Assembly: GCF_014268655.2 (NCBI RefSeq)
Contig: NZ_JABWQX020000001.1
Coordinates: forward strand, 3,130,001-3,194,000
Origin: Pseudomonas marvdashtae
GTDB lineage: Bacteria > Pseudomonadota > Gammaproteobacteria > Pseudomonadales > Pseudomonadaceae
Length of the DNA: 64,000 nucleotides
Direction: 5' to 3'
The translations under genes were made by a program, and so were the position numbers. This document shows positions 58,067 through 64,000 of this stretch, one piece after another (within the stretch, counting starts at the first letter, position 1; each line of letters starts with the position of its first letter). The notes under the pieces are model-generated. The model was given only the letters and a program-made list of their open reading frames with translations. It made no database searches and had not been told where the DNA came from.

Positions 58067-58242
58067 AATCCCTGATCGACGAACAGATGGACGACATCGA
58101 GCGCCGAATCGCCATGCTCGGCTTCGGCCTGCCGTTCAATGAGGTGATTGGCCGCAAGCGCGAGGATCTTGTGAAGGATCTGCCGCAGCGCCTGGCGGTG
58201 ACCATGAAAGGCGGCAGGATCTCGGCGAGGGTTCGGCCATGA
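58048..58242 (+). CDS. Early phage hypothetical protein
   Basis: A 64-residue basic protein with AAGGAG before its ATG and a 19-base overlap with the gene before it. It has a helical pattern (EQMDDIERRIAMLGFGLPF). Function is unknown. Confidence 0.7.
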   Translation: MSTPIVKSLIDEQMDDIERRIAMLGFGLPFNEVIGRKREDLVKDLPQRLAVTMKGGRISARVRP

Positions 58243-58538
58243 GCAGAATGACAGCAGATAAGGCGCGAGACATGGCCAGGGCAAAGGACCCTGCATTCGC
58301 GGTTGACACCATCCTTGCGGGGATAGCCAAGGCCGCAGAAGCCGGCAAGTACGAATATTCGGTGCGCGACTACGGGTTTGGTACCAGCACCTATTGCAAC
58401 GAAAAGGATTACCCAGAGCTCTGCAAAGTGGTCCTTCAGGAGCTGCGGGGCCTTGGATACCGTTGCGAGGTGCGCGCAGTTGAGCGGCAGTTCGTCGACT
58501 TATGGTTGGAAATTCGCTGGGACGAGGTGACGCCATGA
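58239..58538 (+). CDS. Early phage hypothetical protein
   Basis: A 99-residue protein with a four-base overlap at both ends. It has YEYSVRDYGFGTSTYCNE and a C-terminal FVDLWLEIRWDEV strand. No family is recognised. Confidence 0.72.
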   Translation: MSRMTADKARDMARAKDPAFAVDTILAGIAKAAEAGKYEYSVRDYGFGTSTYCNEKDYPELCKVVLQELRGLGYRCEVRAVERQFVDLWLEIRWDEVTP

Positions 58539-58654
58539 AAGCCCTCACCTGGATCCTCGCCGCCTCAATCCTCTCGGCCATGCTTGCCTACACCGTTGTC
58601 CAGGATCGCCCGGCGGCCTGCCAGTCGCCTCAACTGTCCCAGGTGCTGAGGTGA
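58535..58654 (+). CDS. Tiny membrane or exported protein
   Basis: A 39-residue protein starting in an ATGA overlap. It has one hydrophobic helix (WILAASILSAMLAYTVV) and a Cys near the end (PAACQSP). The next start overlaps its stop (GTGA). Confidence 0.55.
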   Translation: MKALTWILAASILSAMLAYTVVQDRPAACQSPQLSQVLR

Positions 58655-58770
58655 CTGCCCGTCAGCATCAACGCCGGCGCCTCATCTGGCGTGGCGCCGC
58701 ACAAGCCCTGCTCGGCTGGTCCGGCTGGCTGTTTCTGATAGCCCTGGCCGATCTGATCGCGCCGAGATAA
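58651..58770 (+). CDS. Tiny membrane protein
   Basis: A 39-residue protein starting with GTG in a GTGA overlap. An Arg-rich N-terminus (RQHQRRRLIWR) is followed by a hydrophobic helix (GWSGWLFLIALADLIA). It is probably inserted with the N-terminus inside. Confidence 0.5.
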   Translation: MTARQHQRRRLIWRGAAQALLGWSGWLFLIALADLIAPR

Positions 58771-58816
58771 ACCCTACACCTTCAGGCGCTGCGCATGTCG
58801 CGGCCAAGGATTCCCC

Positions 58817-59974
58817 GTGTCCGCAAATACCGAACTGGCCGTAGTGCCGCCCGCAGAAACTGCCCTGGCTGTGTACAGCACGCCGAACGGCCTGGAGCCA
58901 TGGCTTCAACAGATCCGCGACAAGATCGACGGCTTCACACCGGACATCAGCACCCGAAAGGGGCGTGATGCAATCGCCTCAATGGCCTACGCGGTCGCCC
59001 GCTCCAAGACTGCCCTGGATGATGTGGGCAAAAAGCTTGTGGCGGACCTGAAGGAAGTCCCGAAGAAGATCGACGCCGAGAGAAAGCGCGTCCGGGACAC
59101 CCTGGAATCATGGCAGGAAGAAGTGCGCCGCCCCCTGAATGAGTGGCAAGCCAAGGAAGATGCACGGGTCGAGTTTCACAGCTCCATGATTCGCCATATT
59201 GAAGATTGTGGCCTTGGCCTGATCGGCGGCCAGCCGCAGCCGTTCGAACTGCTTTTCAGAGAGCTTGAAGAGAAGATCATCGTCGACGAGAAATTCGAAG
59301 AGTTTGAGGCGGAGGCGCATCGAGCCAAGGCTGCTGCGCTGGCAAAACTCAAGACTTCTTTCGATGAGCACCAGAAGCGCGAAGCCGAACAGGCCGAACT
59401 GATCCGGTTGCGCGCTGAAGCCGAAGCCCAGGCCCAGCGCGACCGGGATGCAGAGATTGCTCGGGCGGCGGCTGAACAGGCCCGACTCCAAGCCGAACAG
59501 CAGGCCCAAGCTGAGCGCGATGCAGCGGCACGCCGGGAGCAGGTGCTGAGAGATCAGGCCGCAGCAGCCCAGCTCGCCGCAGAGCAAGCGTCCCGCGATG
59601 CAGAGGCTGCCGCCGAACGTCAGCTTCTACAGCTTCAATTGCAGGCCGAGCAAGCCCAGCGAGCAGCTGAGCAGGCCGAGGCCAATCGCATTGCCGCCGA
59701 GCAGCGCGCCGAGCAGGAGCGCATCGCCGCCGACCAGCGCGCAGTGAAGGCAGCAGAAGATGCCCGCGCAGCCGAAGTCGCCCGCCAGAAAGCCGCAGCG
59801 GACGAAATTATCCGCCAAGAGAAGCTTCGGGAGGCCGACAAGGCGCACAAGGCCAGAATCAACCGCGCCGCCCTGGAAGCATTCGTCGCCGGCGGCATGA
59901 CTGAGGAATGCGCGAAGCAGGCAATCACCCTGATCGCCCAGCGCAAGATCCCTGCAATCTCCATCCAATACTGA
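58817..59974 (+). CDS. Long coiled-coil protein of the recombination module
   Basis: A 385-residue protein starting with GTG. The N-terminal 120 residues are globular helical (ISTRKGRDAIASMAYAVAR, a DUF1351-like block), and residues 190-350 are an Ala/Glu/Gln/Arg repeat coiled coil. It lies eight bases before the ERF gene. It may work with the annealing protein as a scaffold or nuclease inhibitor; this is inference. Confidence 0.8.
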   Translation: MSANTELAVVPPAETALAVYSTPNGLEPWLQQIRDKIDGFTPDISTRKGRDAIASMAYAVARSKTALDDVGKKLVADLKEVPKKIDAERKRVRDTLESWQEEVRRPLNEWQAKEDARVEFHSSMIRHIEDCGLGLIGGQPQPFELLFRELEEKIIVDEKFEEFEAEAHRAKAAALAKLKTSFDEHQKREAEQAELIRLRAEAEAQAQRDRDAEIARAAAEQARLQAEQQAQAERDAAARREQVLRDQAAAAQLAAEQASRDAEAAAERQLLQLQLQAEQAQRAAEQAEANRIAAEQRAEQERIAADQRAVKAAEDARAAEVARQKAAADEIIRQEKLREADKAHKARINRAALEAFVAGGMTEECAKQAITLIAQRKIPAISIQY

Positions 59975-59981
59975 GGTTTCC

Positions 59982-60728
59982 ATGAGCACTGACATCATCA
60001 TGCCAGAAGAACGGCACCAGTCCATTGCACTCCACCAGCAGGGCCAAGAGATCAGCATGCTGTCCACAATCAGCAGGCTCGCCCTCGACCCCCGCTGCGA
60101 TATGGACAAGTTGGAGCGACTGATCTCGCTTCAGGATCGAATGGAAGCGAAGAGTGCGCTGGAGGCATTCAACGCCGCTTTTGCAGAGATGCAGTGCGAA
60201 ATGCCTTCTGTAGAGAAACGCACCGAGAACACGCACACGAAAAAGATGTACGCCGACCTAGACGACATCAACTACGCGGTGCGCCCGGTCATGGCCAAGT
60301 TCGGCTTTGGCGTGTCCTTCAAGATCGTGAACCAGGCCAATGGCGTGAGCATTACCGGCATCCTGATGCACAAGGCCGGGCACCGCGAAGAAACGACCAT
60401 GATCTTGCCTCTTGATGCCGGCGCGGGGCGCAGCGCTGTTCAGTCGGTTGGCTCGACCACCACCTACGGCAAGCGCTACGTAATGTGCGCCCTGCTGAAC
60501 ATCACTAGCGGCGACGACAACGACAACGATGGCTACAAGGAGCCGACCGATCCGCTTGTCACGCCAGTGCAAGCTCGCCAGGTTCAAGCTCTTCTGGACA
60601 AGTGCAGCGAAACAGCTAAAGGCAAGTTCGCCGATCTGTACGGCGAGCCGGCAAACGTCACCAAGGCCAACTTTGACAGCGTGCTTGCCGCACTTACCAA
60701 GTCGGCAAACAACAATCAGCAGGTGTAA
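59982..60728 (+). CDS. erf: ERF-family single-strand annealing protein
   Basis: A 248-residue recombinase with the ERF pattern: FNAAFAEMQCEMPSVEKRT, YADLDDINYAVRPVMAKFGF and GSTTTYGKRYVMCALLNI, ending in a C-terminal extension. It anneals complementary single strands made by the exonuclease encoded next, and can circularise or repair phage DNA. Confidence 0.93.
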   Translation: MSTDIIMPEERHQSIALHQQGQEISMLSTISRLALDPRCDMDKLERLISLQDRMEAKSALEAFNAAFAEMQCEMPSVEKRTENTHTKKMYADLDDINYAVRPVMAKFGFGVSFKIVNQANGVSITGILMHKAGHREETTMILPLDAGAGRSAVQSVGSTTTYGKRYVMCALLNITSGDDNDNDGYKEPTDPLVTPVQARQVQALLDKCSETAKGKFADLYGEPANVTKANFDSVLAALTKSANNNQQV

Positions 60729-60730
60729 TC

Positions 60731-61348
60731 ATGCAAATCATCACTGAAGTTGAACAGGGTTCGCCGGAATGGCTGGCCCTGCGCCTCGGGATCGTCACTT
60801 GTTCCGAGTTGGATTGCCTGCTGGTCAACGGCAAGGGCGAGGCCGGGTTCGGCGCTGGCGCGTTCACCTACATGAACACGCTGATCGGTGAGCGCATCAC
60901 TGGCGAGGCGGCCGATCCCTTCCAAGGCAACCGCCACACCGAGCGCGGCCACGAATTGGAGGGTGTTGCGCGCAAACTCTACGAGCAGCGCAAAGAAGTA
61001 AAAACCACTCAGGTGGCAATCGTCCTCAACCACGGTTCCGGTTACTCGCCTGACTCGTTCGTCGATGCCAACGGCCTGACAGAGATCAAAACCAAGTTGC
61101 CTAAGTTTCAGGTGGAAGTGATTTTGTCCGGCGAAATACCGAAGGAACACGTCGCGCAGTGTCAGGGCGGGCTGTGGGTCTCGGAACGCGAGTGGATCGA
61201 CTTCGTTTGCTACTGGCCGGGAATGCCGCTGTTCATCAAGCGAGCCTATCGGGACGAAGCAATGATCCGCAAGCTCTCGGAGCGTGTGAAGACCTTCTAT
61301 GAAATCCTCGATGACCGCATGAACCAAGTACTGGGGATCGCAGCATGA
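60731..61348 (+). CDS. YqaJ-type viral exonuclease
   Basis: A 205-residue nuclease of the lambda-exonuclease fold: EWLALRLGIVTCSE at the start, the catalytic D-x-EIK set (PDSFVDANGLTEIKTKL; Asp108, Glu118, Lys120) and the C-terminal VAQCQGGLWVSEREW motif. It starts two bases after erf, the classic exo-annealase pair. Confidence 0.93.
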   Translation: MQIITEVEQGSPEWLALRLGIVTCSELDCLLVNGKGEAGFGAGAFTYMNTLIGERITGEAADPFQGNRHTERGHELEGVARKLYEQRKEVKTTQVAIVLNHGSGYSPDSFVDANGLTEIKTKLPKFQVEVILSGEIPKEHVAQCQGGLWVSEREWIDFVCYWPGMPLFIKRAYRDEAMIRKLSERVKTFYEILDDRMNQVLGIAA

Positions 61349-61587
61349 TCAGCAACCATCTCAGCCTGGTCGAGCATCATCGGCCACTGGCAGATTCCAT
61401 TTCCGAGCGGATCGCCCTGTTCCTGGCGGCCGGCGGCCAGATCGACGAACTGCAAAGCCCGCCACGCAATCCTATCCCGCCGCCCCGCTCCACCCGGATA
61501 GACCCTGAAACGGTCCTCAATCGCAAACCCCGGCCTCTGTTCCTGGCCGAGCGCCGCGCTCTACGCAAGATGGCGGACTCGCTATGA
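61345..61587 (+). CDS. Early phage hypothetical protein
   Basis: An 80-residue protein with ATGA overlaps at both ends. It has SERIALFLAAGGQIDEL, similar to the ISERI...L..GG.I..L motif of phage HTH-like small proteins, then a Pro-rich middle and basic C-terminus. Confidence 0.75.
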   Translation: MISNHLSLVEHHRPLADSISERIALFLAAGGQIDELQSPPRNPIPPPRSTRIDPETVLNRKPRPLFLAERRALRKMADSL

Positions 61588-62048
61588 AGTCGAAACGCAA
61601 ACCCAATAACGGCTTTGCCCGGGCTGAACGCAGTTGCCGGGCGCTGCTGCGCACCAACCACGTTGCTGTCGTGAACATCGACCCCAGCGGCAGCCAGGTC
61701 ATGGTGAACTGGAAGAGCTGCAAGCAGATTCGAAGCGTGGCAGTCGCCAACGCCATCTTCGACTTCTCCTACCGCTGGACGATTTATATCGCCGCCATGT
61801 GTCGTGGCGAGCGTGGTGATGAGTACATCAAGTCGGTAGAGATCTCGCCGGAGGGTATCTACAAGGTCGAGCGGCTGACGGATGCGATCGAGCATTACTA
61901 CCTGGAGCTGCGCAACAGCGCGAACCCCAACCACCTGGTGGCGTCAGGCTGGATCGCCATACCGGATGAGGTTTCGATGGATGAGGCCCAGGCCGCAAAA
62001 CTGTTCTACGCCGCCGGCGCCTGGCACCAGGTGAAGGTAGCAGCGTGA
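61584..62048 (+). CDS. Early phage hypothetical protein
   Basis: A 154-residue alpha/beta protein (HVAVVNIDPSGSQVMVNW; AAMCRGERGDEYIKS). It starts within an ATGA overlap. No family is recognised. Confidence 0.72.
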   Translation: MKSKRKPNNGFARAERSCRALLRTNHVAVVNIDPSGSQVMVNWKSCKQIRSVAVANAIFDFSYRWTIYIAAMCRGERGDEYIKSVEISPEGIYKVERLTDAIEHYYLELRNSANPNHLVASGWIAIPDEVSMDEAQAAKLFYAAGAWHQVKVAA

Positions 62049-62123
62049 GACGTTTCCGCACCCAACAACGCAAACGAACGACCTGGCTGGCACTGCCGGC
62101 CAGCGGAATAGAAGGAGCAGGCC

Positions 62124-62507
62124 ATGGCCGAGGAACAGCAGCCGACGGCGGAAGCGCTCAAGCAACGGCGAAAGCGCGAGAAGGCAGCGGCGAGGGCTGC
62201 CGCCCTGGGCATCGAGAAGTTCACGGTTGAGGTGGCCGGTGTCTTCAAAGCGGACCTGAAGCGGGTCATGAAAGCCCACGGCATCGACAACCAGCAGGAC
62301 GTTCACCAGCGGCTGCTGATGAACCTGATCGCGGCGGATTTCGAGGATCAGGCCAAGATGCTACATCAGGTCACGACACCTTTTGTTGTTACCGAAAAGG
62401 TGTCGCGCATTATCCGGGCTGCTGGGCTGAAGTCGCTCGCCGATGATCTGCCAGAACCTGAAGACGAAATCATTGATGGATCAGCCATGGTGCTGGCAGC
62501 TCAGTAG
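62124..62507 (+). CDS. Early phage hypothetical protein
   Basis: A 127-residue protein with a basic N-terminal helix (LKQRRKREKAAARAAALG) followed by HGIDNQQDVHQRLLMNLIAA, a ribbon-helix-like or helical DNA-binding look. AAGGAG precedes the ATG. Similar phage proteins have no assigned role. Confidence 0.75.
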   Translation: MAEEQQPTAEALKQRRKREKAAARAAALGIEKFTVEVAGVFKADLKRVMKAHGIDNQQDVHQRLLMNLIAADFEDQAKMLHQVTTPFVVTEKVSRIIRAAGLKSLADDLPEPEDEIIDGSAMVLAAQ

Positions 62508-62784
62508 CAGGCCAGCCGAGCAATCTTCCCGTGAGCACCTGAGGGCGGAAGTGAGCCTGAAAAACCACGCTATGCCTATCAACTATGGGCGTTAACGCGT
62601 GATCCTGGACCGGTTTGAACCGTTCACGCATGGCAGCAACGTCGAACTTCATGCCTACACATTCTTTCAACAACCGTCGGCTTATTTTGTAACGACCGCA
62701 ACCGAAGCAGATCACGTCGTCCCAATCCCCGTAAATGCCCTTTCGGTACGCTTCCCCCCAGCAAATCCAACACATGCATCTCAT
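62470..62784 (-). CDS. Zinc-ribbon small protein (antiparallel)
   Basis: A 104-residue protein on the opposite strand to the pL operon. AGGAGG is ideally placed before the ATG at 62784. The N-terminal half has CMCWICWG and CFGCGRYK, a four-Cys zinc ribbon. It overlaps the 3' end of the convergent gene by 38 bases. Function is unknown. Confidence 0.6.
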   Translation of the reverse strand: MRCMCWICWGEAYRKGIYGDWDDVICFGCGRYKISRRLLKECVGMKFDVAAMRERFKPVQDHALTPIVDRHSVVFQAHFRPQVLTGRLLGWPATELPAPWLIHQ

Positions 62785-62906
62785 AACGCGCCTCCTGTTG
62801 CCCAAATAGATTCCGGCAAAACGGCGCGGGTTCACTGAGAAATACCAACGAATCTACCACTTGTCGCATCCGGTCACGGAGGGCGGCGCCTGACTGGAGA
62901 TAACCC

Positions 62907-63467
62907 ATGAGCACCTACCTTTACAAAACGACAGCTCCCGCCGTTGTGGCCGCGGTCATTGCCTGGGACGCCAAGCGCGCTGCTTGGAATACACAACGGG
63001 CCAAGCTGGGCGAAGTGTTCGGCGGCGAGACATCACCTATGCGCTCGGGAAGTCGCAGCTACGTCGGCGGCGTCAAACTCAGTGCAAGTCGTGACCTGGA
63101 TGTCCACTGGTGCCGGCCCGATCAATACGGCTACCGCGCGCTCCGATCAAGCGCCAAGCCAGCCAAGGGAACATCGAAAGAGGACCGCGCCGCGCAAGTC
63201 GCCGAACATGAGAGACTGAGCGTGCTGTGGAAGGAGCATTGCCCGACCAGCATTGATCAGGATGAGGCATGGGAAGCGATCGGCCTTAACCCAGGCTCGC
63301 TATGGCTTGGCGGTGGGGTATTTTTTGAGCTGGATGGGACGGTCTATCTGAACTTGAGCGTTCGCCTTGAGGATGGAGTGGAACGGATTGAGGGCGCCAC
63401 CGAGATACTCGGCAGCGAGTTTGAAACAGCGCGCCAGACGGTCCTGGGACAGCGCAAAGCTGCATGA
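62907..63467 (+). CDS. Early phage hypothetical protein
   Basis: A 186-residue protein (IAWDAKRAAWNTQRAKLGEVF; GVKLSASRDLDVHWCRPD) with a GGAG ribosome site. Its stop lies two bases from the convergent zinc-ribbon gene. No family is recognised. Confidence 0.75.
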   Translation: MSTYLYKTTAPAVVAAVIAWDAKRAAWNTQRAKLGEVFGGETSPMRSGSRSYVGGVKLSASRDLDVHWCRPDQYGYRALRSSAKPAKGTSKEDRAAQVAEHERLSVLWKEHCPTSIDQDEAWEAIGLNPGSLWLGGGVFFELDGTVYLNLSVRLEDGVERIEGATEILGSEFETARQTVLGQRKAA

Positions 63468-63468
63468 A

Positions 63469-63660
63469 TTATTCCGGGAAGACCTCCGTAGTCGGAAGCA
63501 CGCCAGCCACAGCCTGGCAGTTCAAATCGGCACAGATAATCATGCTGATCGCCTGGGTTGTCCTTGCCACGTAGCGGTTGTAGACCGCTGTGAATTCAAT
63601 ACCCCCGCATTTAGGGCAGGTTGGCTTGAATTCGTCGTCACGCATTTCTTCGATACCCAT
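63469..63660 (-). CDS. Zinc-ribbon small protein
   Basis: A 63-residue protein with AAGGAGAGG before its ATG. CPKCGG and CADLNC form a zinc ribbon. It is part of a minus-strand set at the right of the window. Confidence 0.72.
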   Translation of the reverse strand: MGIEEMRDDEFKPTCPKCGGIEFTAVYNRYVARTTQAISMIICADLNCQAVAGVLPTTEVFPE

Positions 63661-63799
63661 CTTCCTCTCCTTGATCCGGCCTCATGCCGGGCCATCAACC
63701 AATAGCCCACAAACTCGAATCACGCCAACCGGCGAGGCTAGGCGACAGAAGAGCGTGTATGCAATGCCGGGAAGGATTGGCCAGCACCATGACCACTCT

Positions 63800-64000
63800 T
63801 CAACCGTCCATTTCTTCATCGTTATAGATCTTCGCCCAATCAGGAGCCGGCGCAGCTTTCCGAGCGGCATATTCAAGACTCGGAAGGGCCATTAGTAGAA
63901 ACTCCCGGGCGGATAAAATTGCTGCCCCCCAATGCTGACGATAGAAGTCTTTGCTCAGCTGAGAAATAAGATGCCACTCCTCGCTTTCTCTCTCAACTGA
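63800..64000 (-). CDS. Partial minus-strand gene entering from the right edge
   Basis: 66 codons without a stop, read from the edge to TGA at 63800-63802. The product has FYRQHWGAAILSAREFLLMA and ends IYNDEEMDG. Helical and amphipathic; the N-terminus is outside the window. Function is unknown. Confidence 0.6.
   Translation of the reverse strand, partial: SVERESEEWHLISQLSKDFYRQHWGAAILSAREFLLMALPSLEYAARKAAPAPDWAKIYNDEEMDG

Larger units (their letters stand above)
13325..64000. mobile_element. Lambda-like siphophage prophage (right end outside window)
   Basis: The element begins at the truncated tRNA-Leu and continues past the edge. It contains complete packaging, head, long non-contractile tail, lysis, regulation, replication and recombination modules, and no obvious inactivating mutation in any core gene. 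Gene order from cI leftward (cro, cII, O, P, ninB, ninG, late genes) and rightward (pL operon with ERF and exonuclease) follows the lambda plan. The integrase gene is not in the window. Confidence 0.93.

Overview
The window is chromosomal DNA of a fluorescent-group Pseudomonas (inference from high GC, the xylFGH transporter, Pseudomonas-type small hypothetical proteins, the DUF1654 and LlpA families and a characteristic tRNA-Ser). About 13.3 kb of host chromosome is followed by about 50.7 kb of a lambda-like siphophage prophage that runs off the right edge.

Host part (1-13.3 kb): the end of xylF with xylG and xylH (D-xylose ABC importer), a leuC/leuD-type isomerase pair, a Bax-inhibitor-like membrane protein, tRNA-Ser(UGA) with a good promoter and terminator, an SPFH/prohibitin-like membrane protein, an orphan sensor histidine kinase, a lipoprotein polysaccharide deacetylase, several small proteins and a Nudix hydrolase. 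The prophage begins at 13325-13383, where only the 3' half of a tRNA-Leu(UAA) gene remains on the minus strand; this is attL. The integrase and attR should lie beyond 64000.

Prophage left arm and late genes (13.3-44.3 kb): a LexA-box-controlled pair (coiled-coil protein and SRAP peptidase) sits next to attL. Everything else is mainly a long minus-strand late operon, read from right to left: lectin-like bacteriocin, two holins, metallopeptidase, terminase, portal, head morphogenesis, scaffold, capsid, connector genes, tail tube, frameshifted tail chaperone G/GT, tape measure, M, L, K, I, J, fibre genes, endolysin and nested Rz/Rz1. Accessory genes (morons) interrupt it at 23.2-24.4, 34.9-35.7 and 41.3-42.4 kb, and intrinsic terminators punctuate it. 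Lysis functions are split between the two ends of the operon.

Prophage control and replication (44.3-55.3 kb): a promoter and three tandem terminators separate late from early genes, as expected for Q-type antitermination. Upstream come ninG, ninB, small genes, a replication pair whose O-like gene contains an iteron origin, a BRO antirepressor, a CII-like regulator and a Cro-like protein. Divergent from cro is a CI-like LexA-fold repressor. Downstream of cI are a lipoprotein, a small protein and an AT-rich two-gene cassette: a 298-residue soluble protein and a 145-residue four-helix membrane protein. In position, order, size and topology this pair mirrors lambda rexA-rexB. The same 17-bp operator (TTTAGC-N5-GCTAAA) occurs at the cI/cro boundary and again at 55.23-55.28 kb, so the phage has both right and left operators, and the left one overlays a good rightward promoter (pL).

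Prophage pL operon (55.3-64 kb): a rightward run of small, often overlapping genes leading to an ERF annealing protein and a YqaJ exonuclease (recombination module). It includes a 759-bp non-coding stretch (56121-56879) with an 18-bp inverted repeat and hairpins showing compensatory changes, a candidate structured RNA. A second LexA box controls the DUF1654 gene just left of pL.
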